Shown: positions 52,038 to 63,809, counted from the stretch's first letter. The stretch: 64,000 nucleotides of DNA from Deinococcus ficus (GCF_003444775.1 NZ_CP021081.1:1042001-1106000); one strand, 5' to 3'. Notes: generated from the letters alone by a model not told the origin. Translations and numbers: made by a program.

Positions 52038-55000
52038 TCAGTACCGCGGGTAGATGCGGAACGTCACCCCGAACTTGATGGTGGCCTTGTCCTCGTCGTT
52101 CTCCAACGCCACCGTGAAGGTCGTCCGGTCACTGAAGTTCCAGCCGGCACTGAAGCTCGGCTTGATGCTCTCCAGGTTCAGGCCGGTCAGGGGCGTGCTC
52201 ACCTTGAACGTGAAGCGGTTGTCCGGCGTGGTGTACGTCGCTCCGAACAGCCCGTTGCCCTTCAGGTCCACCTGGTACTGCAGGTACAGCGAGCGCGTCA
52301 GGTACGACCCGACCGTGAACGTCGCGCCGAGTTCCCCGGTCACCGCGTCGATGTTCGGCGTGAACCGGAACACGTCCAGCCCGAACGCCCGGGCGATGTT
52401 GCGCTCCAGTTCGCCCAGCACGAACAGGTTCAGGGCTGTCTGCACGGCGCTCGTGCCCACCGCCGCGAGGTTCCCGGGCAGCGCCGTGAGGTTCGGGACG
52501 CCGGTGGCGACCAGCGCGTACAGTTCCGCCTCGGTGTACGCCAGGCGGGTGTCCGGGTCCAGGCAGGCGTTGCCGCCCGCGCAGGACAGCGTGGTGGTGA
52601 GGTCCAGCGCGTTCACGCCGTCACTGCGGGCCACGAACTGCCCCTTCACGTTCAGCGTGACCGGCACCCGCTGCCCGGTCGTGACCGCCGTGACCTGCCC
52701 GGTCGCGGTCAGGTCGAAGGTGGGGAACAGGCCCGTGCCGTCGAACTGCACCGCCCCGGAAGTGATCGTGAAGTCGTTCTCGCGCAGCGTCAGGGTACCG
52801 CGTTGCGCGGTGATCTGCCCGGTCAGGAGCGGCCGGGCGCCGGTGCCGGACAGCACCAGGTTCCCGCTGAATTCCGCCCGCGCGAGGTTCTCGTCCACGC
52901 GGATGCCGTTCGGCGCGCGGATGGCGACGTCGTCGAACACTAGGCGTTCGAGCAGCGGCAGGGCCGGCCGCTCCTCCCCGGCATTCGGGTCACGCGGGCG
53001 GGGGAAGGTGGTGAGCTCCTCCGGCAGCGGACTGGCGTAGTCCACCGCGCCCTGCGAGGTGTCGGTGCTGGTCGTGCGGCCCGGCGCGGGAATCACGTTC
53101 ACGGCGTTCACGCGGCCCAGCGTGAGGCGGATGAAGTCCAGCGCGCCGGTCACCCGCACCTGCGTGCCGTCGTCCACCGCGCGCAGGTCGGCGTTCAGGG
53201 CGCTCTCGCGGGCGTAGATCAGGCTGATCGGCAGGTTGTAGTTCCTCGCCTGCAACGTCAGGTCCCAGCGGGGCGCCAGCACCCCGGTCAGGGTGAGGCT
53301 GCCCGCGCCGGTCACGGGGTTCGTGCTGCGGCTCTGCGCGTCCAGCCGCCAGGTGTCGTTCTCGCCCTGTGAGAGCGCCAGCGTGGTGTCCGGCAGCGCG
53401 CCCAGCGCCTGCGGGGCCAGCAGGCCGCCGAAGGTCACGCGGGTGCCGCCGAGTTTGCCCAGCGTGAGCTGCCCGGCGACCTTCACCTCGCCGTCCGCGC
53501 CGACCGTGCCGCCCGTCTTCACGCGGCCCGCGCCACTGAAGGCCCCGCTGTCCGGCAGCAACCCGGCGAAGGCCGGCACCTGCAGACTCAGGCCGGCCAG
53601 GGTGCCCGACAGGTTCTCCACGTTCACCTGTCCGCGCGGCCGGTCGTACGTGCCCGCCGCGCTCAGGGTCAGGGTGCCCTTCAGGGACGGGTCCAGGCCC
53701 GCCAGCGCCGGCACCAGCTGCAGCACCGGCGTGAAGGTCGTCCCGGTGAACTTCGCGGACAGTTCCACACTCTCGCGGGTGTACTGGCCGCGCACGTCCC
53801 AGGTGCCCGCCCCGGACAGCTGAATGTTCACGCGCCGCAGTTCCCGCGCCGCGAAGTCCAGCGTGCCGGAACCCAGCAGCGTCTCCGTGACGCGCGCCTC
53901 GCCCTCGCCGCTCGTGGCGCTCACGCGGATGCGCTCGGCCACCACGACCAGCGTGCCGGCCAGCGGGTCCGCCAGCGGGAAGCGGAAGCGGGCCACGCCC
54001 GTCACCACGCCCTCCCCGGGGGTGCTGCCCGTCAGGGCGCCCACCACCGCGCCCAGCGGCAGGGCGTACAGGTTCCCCTGGCCGTACACCTCGCCGCCGG
54101 ACAGGCCGGCCGTGAACTCCGACTCGCCCAGCAGCCCGCGGATGCGCCAGTCGCCGGACACCTGCGTGCCCTCCAGCCGCGCGCTCAGCGTTTTCGCGCC
54201 GACCCGCAGGGCCGCGGACTCCAGGCGGAAGGTGCCGCCCCCCTCCCGCAGGTTGAATTCCCCGTTCACCCGGCCGCTCAGCGCCGGCGCGAGTTTCAGG
54301 TCCGCGATGTTCAGCTCGTCCAGCACGGCGTTCAGGCTGTAGCCGGCGTCGGTGGGCCGGACCGCCAGCACGCCCTGCAACGCCGGGATCAGGTCGGCCA
54401 GCCCGCCGCTGCCGCGGATGCGGGCCTGCCCGGCCGCGTCAGCCGTGAGGGTGCTGCGCGCCACCACGTCCAGGTCGAAGGTCTGTCCCTGCAGCTGCAC
54501 CGCGCCGTTCACCGAGAGGCGCTGCCCGGCGATGTCCAGCGGGTAGGTGCTCGCGTTCACCGTGCCGCTCAGGCCGGTGCTGCTGGCCGTCACGTTCACC
54601 GCCAGCGTGCCGCTGCGCCCGGCGGCCGCGCCCTGCGCGGGCTCGGTGCGCCGCAGCGTGCCGCTGGCCTGCCCCACCCACGGGCCCTGCGGCGTCTGCC
54701 GCGCGGAGAGGTTCAGCGTACCGGCCGGCAGCTGGGCCACCCCGGTCACGGAGGGCCGCCCGCCGTCCAGGGTCACGCGGGCCTGCACGTCCCCGCGCAG
54801 GTCCACGCCCAGGTACGGCAGTTCCGCCGGTGTGCTCAGGCCGCGCACGTTCACGTTCACCACGCCGTCCTGCGTGCCGGTCGTGACCTCCCCGGTCGCT
54901 GTGACGACGCCGCTCACGCCCTCCAGGCCCAGCCGCGCCAGGTTCAGGCCCGGCAGGTTCGCCGCGATGCGTTCGCCGGTCCACACCAGCGTGCCTTCCC

Positions 55001-58000
55001 GCTCGCCGTCCGAGACGCTCAGGTCCGCGCGGCGCAGGCTGCCGCTGCCGCTCACCTGCCACTCCCCGCGCCGCACGCTGAGCAGCACCTGCGGGTCCGC
55101 GACCGGGCCGGTCGGCGTGACGCTCAGGCTCAGTTCCGGGCGGGTCAGGCTGGCCGCGCCGCCCCACACCCACTCGCCGTTCTCGTCCGGGCGCAGGCTC
55201 AGCACCCCGGACGCCGCGGCGCCCCGGCCGTCCACGAAGCGCAGCTGCACCCCGTCCGTGGTCGCCAGCACCCGCACGCCCGCGCCCAGCACGCCGGCCG
55301 GGCCGTCCAGCCGCGGGTGCGCGAACGGGCCGCCCACGCTCAGGTCGGCCGGATCAGTGAGCACGCCGGCCGGGCCGCCGGTCAGGCGCACCTTTCCGCT
55401 CCACCCGGCCGTCTGGGACGCCTTCACGTTCAGGGCCGCGCGGAGGTCCTGCGGGCCGGTGACCGCGCCGTCCAGGCTGAGCTGACCGGCGCGGTACGCG
55501 GCCTTCACGGTGCCGCCGAAGGTGCCGGTGGCCGAGGCCGTCAGGTCCGCCTCGCCCGCCAGCGTCACCGGGCCGGACAGGCTGACCGTGCTGCCCGCCG
55601 CCTGGGCCCGCAGGTCCGTCAGCGTCAATGTCGAGTCGGCCAGTGTCGCCACCGTCCGCCCGCCCTGCCGCACCGTGCCGGTCAGGCGCGAGAGCGGGCC
55701 CGCCAGCGTGCCGGTCAGGTTCTCCAGCGTCACGCCGAACGCGGTCACGCGGGGCGCGGCGAGCGTTCCGGCCAGCTGCACGTCCGTCACCGGGCCGCTC
55801 AGGGCCACGTTCAGTCGCAGGTCGCCGGTGCCGTCCACCAGGGGCAGCGGCGTCAGGGCCAGAGAGCCGCTCACCAGCGGCACGAACCCACTACCGCGCG
55901 CCAGCGCCACCCGGCCCCCGCCCAGCCGGCCAGCGGTCAGGTCGAAGCCGCCCTGGCCGTCGCCGGTCAGGGTGACCGGGTCGTCCAGGCCGTTCAGGCG
56001 CGCGGTCAGGGTGCCGCGCAGCGCCGGCCACGTCCCGTTCAGGTCCAGGTTGACGCGCGCCTCACCCTGCGCGGCCGCGCCGTACACCCGCACCTGCGCC
56101 GTGCCGCGCGCCAGGTCCAGCCCGGACGCCTGCGCGTACAGCGTGCCTGACGTATCTCCCAGCAGCGTGATGCGGGCGGTCAGGTCCGGGTTCCGCAGGC
56201 GGCCGGCCACGGTCGCCCGCGCGTCCAGGTCACGGGTCCGGGCAGTCAGGGTGCCCTCCACCGCCGGGTCCTGTACGGTCCCGCGCAGCGTCAGGTCGGT
56301 GGTCAGCTGCCCCTCGCCCAGCGACGCGGCGCCCGGGTAGACCAGGGGCACGTCCCGCACGGTCAGGCGCACGCCCGACGGCAGGCTGCCGTCCAGGCGC
56401 AGCGCCCCGCCGCGCAGGCTGCCGGCCAGCGCCGCCGACAGCACGCCCGGCTGGCCCGCCGCGCCCTCCCGGTACTCCCCGCTGCCGAACAGCGTGAAGG
56501 GCCCCGCCTGCGCGTGCTCGCCCTGCACGGCCACGCCCCTCAAGGTCACGAGTTCCGGACCGCGTGCCAGGGTGCCGCGCACCTCGGCACTGCCCGCGAA
56601 GCTCAGGCGGCGCAGGTCCAGCCCGGCCGGGAGGAGGCGCGCCGCGTTGAAGGCCTCCGCCCGCAGCGACGCGCGGTACACGCCGTCCTGGAGCGTTCCG
56701 CCGCCCTGCACACGCGGCCCCGCGAGGCGCACGTCCACGTTTCCGGCGCGGTAGTTCAGCCCCAGGTCGCCGCTCAGCTCGCCGGCCGTGTCGGCCACCC
56801 GGCCCGCGAAGCGCGCCTCCAGGGCCGCCCAGGTCCGGCCGCCCAGCGTGCCCTGCCCGGACACCGCCAGCTGCCCCGCGCGGCCCCACAGGGCGCCCAC
56901 GTCGAAAGCGGAGAGCGCCACCGTCCCGCCGGGCCGGAAGGGGAGACTGGCGGGCAGCTGCGCCCGCAGGTTCGCCTCGCGCGTCCCAGTACCCAGGCGC
57001 GCGGTCACGTCCAGAGCGCCGCGCCCGTCCAGGAAGGCGTCCAGCGCCTCACCGCCCAGGTCGCCCACGGCCCGCAGGCTGCCCTTCCACCCCGCCTTCG
57101 CGTTCCAGCCGGTCGTCCCGCTCAGGCGCACGGCGGCGCCCTCGGCCAGGAAGGGTGCATTCACCGTCAGTGCCGCGTCCAGCAGGCCGCCCAGGGCGTT
57201 CGCGCCCAGCTGCCCGCGCACCGTGCCGCTCAGGGGTGCGCCCGTGAAGGTGGCCCGCCAGTCCTTCCCGGACAGCCGCGCCGCGACCCGCGATCCCCCG
57301 GCCTGCAGGCCCTGCGGGGCATTGCGCATCACACCCTGCACGTCCACCCGGGGGCGCGAGAAACTGCCGCCCACCTGCGCCGTGTACGTGCCGGGCAGGC
57401 CCAGGTCCAGCTGCGCGCGCGCCTGCAGGTTCAGGGTGGGGAAGACCGTGCCGGTCGCCACCGCCTGCACGCCGTCCCGGCTGGCCCGCACGCCAGACAC
57501 GCTCAGGCTGCCGCCGGCGTACCGGACCGGACCGGCGAAGCCCACGCCGGCCGCCTGCCCGCTCACGGAGGCCCGCAGGTCCGCCAGGGTGCCGCCCAGC
57601 GTGGCGGCCAGCCGCCCGTCCGTGCCGGCCAGGGGCCGCAGGTCCGGCACGCTCAGCTGGCCGTCCACGGCCCAGGCCGCCAGCCCGGCGCCCCGGCCCT
57701 GCGCGGCCCGCACGTCCAGGTTCGCGCCCAGGACCGTGCCGGTGGCCGTGACGAGGCCGCGACCATTGGTGAGGCCCGCCGCCGTGACCCGCAGGGTGAG
57801 GGGCTGGCGCTCGAAGGTGCCGGCCGCGACCAGCCGCAGTTCGCGCCGCGCGTCCCCGGTCAGGGTGCCCTGCACGCCATCCATGGTAAGCACGGCGTCC
57901 GCACGCGGGTACAGCGGCCCGCGCGCCTGCACGCGCCGGCCGGCCAGGGTGCTGCTCAGGTTCGCGCTCAGCTGGCCGCCGCGCAGGCTGACCTGCCCGC

Positions 58001-61000
58001 GGGCCGTCTGCCCCTGCGCGCTCAGGTTCACGTCCGCCTGTCCCTGCGCCCGGTCGAAGTTCAGGTCCGGCACGTTCAGGGTCAGGGCCAAGGTGCCCTG
58101 CGCGCCCGGCAGCCAGGGCCGCAGCGCCCGCCCGCTCAGGACCGCGCCCTGCACGCTCAGATTCCGGCCGTCTAACACCACCGGCACCCGCGTGCCCGGG
58201 TGGGTCAGCGCGCCGCTCACCCGCAGGCCCTGGCCCCAGCTCAGGCGGGCGTTCAGGCCCAGGGGGTCGCCCAGGTACCGCGTGCCGCTCAGGCTCAGGG
58301 CCGCGCCGGTCCCCGCGACGCGGGCCACCAGCCGCCCGGGCACGAGTTCCCGGCGCAGCTCGGCCGGCAGGCCGGTCACGACCGGCGCGAGACTGGTGCT
58401 CAGCGAGCCGCCCAGCGTGGGCAGCAGCGTGACCCGGCCGGCCAGCGGCCCGGTCGGTTCGGCGGCCAGCACCGCGCCCGATCCGGTCAGCCGCACCCGG
58501 CCCGGCGTGCCGTTCAGCGCGTACGCCGCCGACTGCGCGCCGGACCACGTGCCGCCCGCCCAGGTCAGTCCGCCCACGCTCACGCGCAGCGGCGTGACCG
58601 ACGCGGTCAGAGGGAAGACCTGCCCGGGCACGCGCACCACGGCCGGGGCGGCGCCCAGTGTGGTGCCCTTGAAGCGCACCGCGCCGCGCAGGCTGGTCAG
58701 GTCGCCGCGCGCCGACCCGCTCAGGTACGGGCCGTCCAGATTCAGCGTCAGGTTCGACACGGTGCTCGGCAGCGTCAGCCGCCCGGCGGCCTGCACGCGG
58801 TGGTCCGCGAAGGTGCCGGAGGCGGTGAACCGCCCGTCCCGCGCCACGATCCGCAGCGGCCCGGCAGTCAGGTCGCCGCTCAGGCGGCCCGCGCGGGCGG
58901 TCAGGGTGCCGGTCACGGTCTGCCCGCCCAGGCTCAGGCGGCCGGCGGTGACGTCGAAGTTCTCCAGGCCGCGCAGCGCCACGCGGGCCGAGCCGCCCCC
59001 GGCGTCGAACACAGTGAGGGTGCCGCGCGGGTCCAGGCCGGTCCCGGCGATCTGCCCCTGCACCGAGAGGCCGTCCGGCAGGGGGCCACGCACGTTCAGG
59101 CGGTAGGTCAGGTCCGGCAGGGCCAGCCGTCCGGTCGCCCTCAGGCCCTGGCGGCTGCGGGCCTGCACGTTCAGCCCGGACCAGGGGCCGCGCAGGCTCA
59201 GGCGGTATTCGCCGTCCGTGGTGACGCCGCTGGCGTTCACCTGCCCCTGGAAGCCGGGTCCCCAGGTGGCCTGCCCGGTCACGCGGGCGCTGACCCCGGC
59301 GACGCCGAGCGCCTGCGTGCCCTGCACGCCCACCAGTCCGGTGCGGGCGCTGTAGGTCACGTTCAGGTCGCCCCAGCGGCCCCGCGCGGTCATGGCCGGC
59401 GTGAGGGTCCCCGTCAGGTTCACGGCCTGCGCGGGCAAGCTCACGCCGCCCAGCGTGAGGGCGGTGGTGCGGCCGGTCACGCGGGCGGTCAGCGCCGAGT
59501 ACGGCCCGGTCAGCGCGGCATTCAATCTCTGTCCCTGCGCCTCAACGGTGCCGGTCACGCGCACCTCCGGGTACACCCGCCCACTCAGGCGGGCCACCGC
59601 GCCCTGCGCGGCGGCGGTCAGGTCGGCGGTCGCCACGCCGCCCGCGCGGGTCAGCACGCCCTGCACGCGGGCCCCCTGCGCCGCGGCGTTCACGCGGGCG
59701 CTGCCGCCCAGCCCGCGCAGGTTCAGGTCCAGCGTGCCGGTCAGGTCGTCCACGTTTACCAGGGGCCGCAGCGCGGCCAGGTTGACCCGGCCCTGCGCCG
59801 TCCAGTTCTGCCCGTCGATCACGCCCTGCGCGCGCGCTCCGGCCGTGTTCAGCGTGAAGCGGATGCCGTCCTGCACGCTCAGGGTGGCCTGGATGCCGGT
59901 GCCGTCCAGCCGGGCCTGGGTGCGGAAGGGGGCTTTCGTTTCCGCGTCGGCGGTCACGTTCACGCCGTTCACGCTGCCGCGCAGGTTCACGGTGCGGCCC
60001 TGGCCCACGCCCGTCAGGCGGAGGCCGTTCCCGGTGGCGGTCAGGCGCCCGCCCACCAGCCCGGCCGTGGTGTACAGCGCGTTCCCGTTCACGGTGAGGC
60101 CGCCGGCGACGCGCAGGTCGCGGGCCAGCAGCCCGAAACGGTTCCCGCGCCAGTTGATCACCTGCCGCCCGGCCGTGAAGGTCGCGCGGCTCTGCAGGAA
60201 GTTCATGGTCAGCGGGCCGCGCAGCGTGTCCTCCACGCCCGGCACCTGTGCCGCCACCCAGCCGTTCAGGTCCCCGGTGCCCACGTTCAGGCGCCCCGCC
60301 CCGTTCAGGGTGAGGCCCGCGCCGGCCAGCCCCTCGACCTGCCAGGTGCCGCGCAGTTTGGGATCCAGGTCCAGTTTCACGGTGCCCAGGTCGGCGCTCA
60401 GGCCGGCGGGCCCGAAGGTCGCCTGCCCGGACAGCGGGAAGGGGCCGGCCTGCCCGCCGGTCAGGGTGCCGCGCAGGTCCTGGGGTGTGCCGCGCACCGC
60501 GATCCGGCCGCGCACGTCGCCGTACTCGGGATTCAGCACCGCGTCGATCCGCGCGCCGTTCAGGGCGAAGGTGCCGCTGAGCGGCCCCCCCAGCGCGCGG
60601 CCGCTCACGGCCACAACGTTCTGCGCGTCAATGTCCCCGCGGGTGTCCAGCGGCTGCCCGGCGAACTCGCCTGTCCAGGTCAGGCGGCCCTCCCGGCCGA
60701 ACGCCCAGCGGCCCTGCACCTCCTGCGTGCCGGCCAGCAGGGTGGTGCCGCTGAAGGCCACGTCGTTCGTCTGCGGGGTGCTCTGCCCGTCGCGGTTCAG
60801 GAACGTGTACTCGGCCTGCACGTCCCGCATGTCCACGCCCGCGAAGGTGCCTTCCGGGGCCTTCACGTAGGCCTTGACGCGCACGGTGCTCCAGCCGTTC
60901 GCCGTGACCCGCAGGTCGATGTCGCCCTGTCCGTCGGTGCCGAGCGCGCGGCCCAGGCCGTGCAGGGTGGGGCGGGCGTCCGCGGTGAGCGTCCAGTTCT

Positions 61001-61916
61001 CCTGTCCGCCGCGCAGGCTCACGCCGCCCCTGGCGGTGATGGGGCCGTCCCAGCCGCGCCCCTCCAGCGTGAGGCCGATGTCGTCCCCCTCGTGCGTGGC
61101 GTGCCCGGTGATGTCGGTCACCGTGACGAACCCGGCGTCCGGCACGCGCAGCGCCCCGCCGCGCAGGTTGATCTCACCCTTCACCGGCCCGTTCCCGAAC
61201 ACGTACTGCCCGGTCAGCCGGCCGGCGGTCACGGCCGGCCAGTAGTGGTTGATGACGCGGGCGTCGGCGTCCAGCCGCACCACGTACTCCTGCGGGCCGG
61301 CGGCCGTGTCGCGCACGCGCACGTCGGCGTTCAGGTCGCCTTCCTCCGTCCGTCCGCGCACCCGGATGGTGCCGTCCGCGGCGGTGCTCACGCCGAACTG
61401 CCCGTCCGGGACGTTCACGCCCTTGCCGTCCACGGTGAGGCGCGTGTCGCGCACGTCCACGCGGTTGAGCAGCACCTGCCAGCCGCCGCCCCCGCCGGCC
61501 CCGCCGCCCCCGCCCAGCCCGTCGAACAGCTCCTTGAGCTTCAGGTTCACCTGGCCGTCGCGGACCGCCACGTTCAGCCGCACCACGCGCTTCAGGGGGT
61601 CGATGGCCGCCACCTGCACGCCCGCCCGGCCGGCCTGCACGCTCAGGCCCGGCTGGGTCAGGGCCGCGTCCGTCAGGGACGGCGACCACAGCGGGCCGGT
61701 GACCCGCCCGGCGGTCACGCCCGCCTGCTCGCCCAGGCGCGCGAGCAGCAGCCCGCCGAACAGCGCCGGCGCGAACGCGACCACCAGGGCCAGGGCCGCC
61801 AGGACGCCCAGCACCCACGGCCACGCCCGACGGCGCCGCGCCGGGGGCAGGGGCGGCGACCCGGGCTGGTCCGGGGTCGGGCTGGGGCCGCCGGGCCGGG
61901 GCGTGTCCTCGTTCAT
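52038..61916 (-). CDS. tamB: Giant TamB-like translocation/assembly module protein (DUF490)
   Basis: This 3,292-residue protein is of the TamB/AsmA-like class, which spans the space between inner and outer membrane and is thought to move phospholipids or help insert outer-membrane proteins. A Pro-rich cytoplasmic start is followed by an RRRR stop and one helix (residues about 33-56); the rest is thousands of residues of repeating short beta strands (patterns like L-x-G-x-L-x-a-x-x), ending in a DUF490 domain with LSQGEND, ITAQRGTLTLREND and the terminal LKGNGLFGATYTTPDNRF and FGVTFRIYPRY. TamB of E. coli has about 1,260 residues, so this one is over twice as long. ATG 61916 was chosen; longer starts (61976, 62036) precede or overlap the likely promoter. 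No BamA/TamA partner is adjacent. Confidence 0.88.
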   Translation of the reverse strand: MNEDTPRPGGPSPTPDQPGSPPLPPARRRRAWPWVLGVLAALALVVAFAPALFGGLLLARLGEQAGVTAGRVTGPLWSPSLTDAALTQPGLSVQAGRAGVQVAAIDPLKRVVRLNVAVRDGQVNLKLKELFDGLGGGGGAGGGGGWQVLLNRVDVRDTRLTVDGKGVNVPDGQFGVSTAADGTIRVRGRTEEGDLNADVRVRDTAAGPQEYVVRLDADARVINHYWPAVTAGRLTGQYVFGNGPVKGEINLRGGALRVPDAGFVTVTDITGHATHEGDDIGLTLEGRGWDGPITARGGVSLRGGQENWTLTADARPTLHGLGRALGTDGQGDIDLRVTANGWSTVRVKAYVKAPEGTFAGVDMRDVQAEYTFLNRDGQSTPQTNDVAFSGTTLLAGTQEVQGRWAFGREGRLTWTGEFAGQPLDTRGDIDAQNVVAVSGRALGGPLSGTFALNGARIDAVLNPEYGDVRGRIAVRGTPQDLRGTLTGGQAGPFPLSGQATFGPAGLSADLGTVKLDLDPKLRGTWQVEGLAGAGLTLNGAGRLNVGTGDLNGWVAAQVPGVEDTLRGPLTMNFLQSRATFTAGRQVINWRGNRFGLLARDLRVAGGLTVNGNALYTTAGLVGGRLTATGNGLRLTGVGQGRTVNLRGSVNGVNVTADAETKAPFRTQARLDGTGIQATLSVQDGIRFTLNTAGARAQGVIDGQNWTAQGRVNLAALRPLVNVDDLTGTLDLNLRGLGGSARVNAAAQGARVQGVLTRAGGVATADLTAAAQGAVARLSGRVYPEVRVTGTVEAQGQRLNAALTGPYSALTARVTGRTTALTLGGVSLPAQAVNLTGTLTPAMTARGRWGDLNVTYSARTGLVGVQGTQALGVAGVSARVTGQATWGPGFQGQVNASGVTTDGEYRLSLRGPWSGLNVQARSRQGLRATGRLALPDLTYRLNVRGPLPDGLSVQGQIAGTGLDPRGTLTVFDAGGGSARVALRGLENFDVTAGRLSLGGQTVTGTLTARAGRLSGDLTAGPLRIVARDGRFTASGTFADHRVQAAGRLTLPSTVSNLTLNLDGPYLSGSARGDLTSLRGAVRFKGTTLGAAPAVVRVPGQVFPLTASVTPLRVSVGGLTWAGGTWSGAQSAAYALNGTPGRVRLTGSGAVLAAEPTGPLAGRVTLLPTLGGSLSTSLAPVVTGLPAELRRELVPGRLVARVAGTGAALSLSGTRYLGDPLGLNARLSWGQGLRVSGALTHPGTRVPVVLDGRNLSVQGAVLSGRALRPWLPGAQGTLALTLNVPDLNFDRAQGQADVNLSAQGQTARGQVSLRGGQLSANLSSTLAGRRVQARGPLYPRADAVLTMDGVQGTLTGDARRELRLVAAGTFERQPLTLRVTAAGLTNGRGLVTATGTVLGANLDVRAAQGRGAGLAAWAVDGQLSVPDLRPLAGTDGRLAATLGGTLADLRASVSGQAAGVGFAGPVRYAGGSLSVSGVRASRDGVQAVATGTVFPTLNLQARAQLDLGLPGTYTAQVGGSFSRPRVDVQGVMRNAPQGLQAGGSRVAARLSGKDWRATFTGAPLSGTVRGQLGANALGGLLDAALTVNAPFLAEGAAVRLSGTTGWNAKAGWKGSLRAVGDLGGEALDAFLDGRGALDVTARLGTGTREANLRAQLPASLPFRPGGTVALSAFDVGALWGRAGQLAVSGQGTLGGRTWAALEARFAGRVADTAGELSGDLGLNYRAGNVDVRLAGPRVQGGGTLQDGVYRASLRAEAFNAARLLPAGLDLRRLSFAGSAEVRGTLARGPELVTLRGVAVQGEHAQAGPFTLFGSGEYREGAAGQPGVLSAALAGSLRGGALRLDGSLPSGVRLTVRDVPLVYPGAASLGEGQLTTDLTLRGTVQDPAVEGTLTARTRDLDARATVAGRLRNPDLTARITLLGDTSGTLYAQASGLDLARGTAQVRVYGAAAQGEARVNLDLNGTWPALRGTLTARLNGLDDPVTLTGDGQGGFDLTAGRLGGGRVALARGSGFVPLVSGSLALTPLPLVDGTGDLRLNVALSGPVTDVQLAGTLAAPRVTAFGVTLENLTGTLAGPLSRLTGTVRQGGRTVATLADSTLTLTDLRAQAAGSTVSLSGPVTLAGEADLTASATGTFGGTVKAAYRAGQLSLDGAVTGPQDLRAALNVKASQTAGWSGKVRLTGGPAGVLTDPADLSVGGPFAHPRLDGPAGVLGAGVRVLATTDGVQLRFVDGRGAAASGVLSLRPDENGEWVWGGAASLTRPELSLSVTPTGPVADPQVLLSVRRGEWQVSGSGSLRRADLSVSDGEREGTLVWTGERIAANLPGLNLARLGLEGVSGVVTATGEVTTGTQDGVVNVNVRGLSTPAELPYLGVDLRGDVQARVTLDGGRPSVTGVAQLPAGTLNLSARQTPQGPWVGQASGTLRRTEPAQGAAAGRSGTLAVNVTASSTGLSGTVNASTYPLDIAGQRLSVNGAVQLQGQTFDLDVVARSTLTADAAGQARIRGSGGLADLIPALQGVLAVRPTDAGYSLNAVLDELNIADLKLAPALSGRVNGEFNLREGGGTFRLESAALRVGAKTLSARLEGTQVSGDWRIRGLLGESEFTAGLSGGEVYGQGNLYALPLGAVVGALTGSTPGEGVVTGVARFRFPLADPLAGTLVVVAERIRVSATSGEGEARVTETLLGSGTLDFAARELRRVNIQLSGAGTWDVRGQYTRESVELSAKFTGTTFTPVLQLVPALAGLDPSLKGTLTLSAAGTYDRPRGQVNVENLSGTLAGLSLQVPAFAGLLPDSGAFSGAGRVKTGGTVGADGEVKVAGQLTLGKLGGTRVTFGGLLAPQALGALPDTTLALSQGENDTWRLDAQSRSTNPVTGAGSLTLTGVLAPRWDLTLQARNYNLPISLIYARESALNADLRAVDDGTQVRVTGALDFIRLTLGRVNAVNVIPAPGRTTSTDTSQGAVDYASPLPEELTTFPRPRDPNAGEERPALPLLERLVFDDVAIRAPNGIRVDENLARAEFSGNLVLSGTGARPLLTGQITAQRGTLTLRENDFTITSGAVQFDGTGLFPTFDLTATGQVTAVTTGQRVPVTLNVKGQFVARSDGVNALDLTTTLSCAGGNACLDPDTRLAYTEAELYALVATGVPNLTALPGNLAAVGTSAVQTALNLFVLGELERNIARAFGLDVFRFTPNIDAVTGELGATFTVGSYLTRSLYLQYQVDLKGNGLFGATYTTPDNRFTFKVSTPLTGLNLESIKPSFSAGWNFSDRTTFTVALENDEDKATIKFGVTFRIYPRY

Positions 61917-61966
61917 CGCTGGGCCCGGACGGGCAGCAGGGGGCTGACGGGGGCGCGGTGGGGCAT
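61913..61966 (-). CDS. Candidate 17-codon leaderless leader ORF overlapping the tamB start
   Basis: An ATG at 61966 on the minus strand lies 8 nt after TAGAAT and opens MPHRAPVSPLLPVRAQR, whose TGA overlaps the tamB ATG as ATGA. tamB has no ribosome site of its own, so a leaderless leader peptide could load ribosomes that restart on tamB by termination-reinitiation. This is inferred from layout only; the peptide has no recognised function. Confidence 0.4.
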   Translation of the reverse strand: MPHRAPVSPLLPVRAQR

Positions 61967-61974
61967 TGCCCGCC

Positions 61975-61980
61975 ATTCTA
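61975..61980 (-). promoter_or_regulatory. -10 TAGAAT for tamB and its leader ORF
   Basis: On the minus strand TAGAAT lies 8 nt before the leader ATG 61966 and 58 nt before the tamB ATG. It contradicts starts further upstream. Confidence 0.5.
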
Positions 61981-62058
61981 GGCTGAGCTGCATGAGGCGG
62001 GCCCCCAGGGACCCTCACCCGGCCGTCAGAAACCACTGATCAGACGTGCCGGCTCGGG

Positions 62059-62064
62059 TAGGAT
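62059..62064 (+). promoter_or_regulatory. -10 TAGGAT for acyP (leaderless)
   Basis: TAGGAT is 7 nt before ATG 62072. Confidence 0.55.
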
Positions 62065-62071
62065 GTCGCGC

Positions 62072-62335
<264 letters not shown>

Positions 62336-62350
62336 CCGCGCGGGCAGGGC

Positions 62351-63796
<1,446 letters not shown>

Positions 63797-63803
63797 CCCG
63801 CCG

Positions 63804-63809
63804 AGTGTA
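63804..63809 (-). promoter_or_regulatory. -10 TACACT for the tandem ABC ATPase gene (leaderless)
   Basis: On the minus strand TACACT is 7 nt before ATG 63796. Confidence 0.6.

Noticed and set aside
61916..61976. ATG 61976 (MAGNAPP...) as the tamB start
   Set aside because: It overlaps the TAGAAT hexamer, which would put the start before the expected transcript start.
58200..62039. A 1,279-codon open frame on the plus strand opposite tamB
   Set aside because: Same cause: antisense to a long GC-rich gene; the product is Gln/Arg/Gly/His-rich low-complexity sequence without a family.
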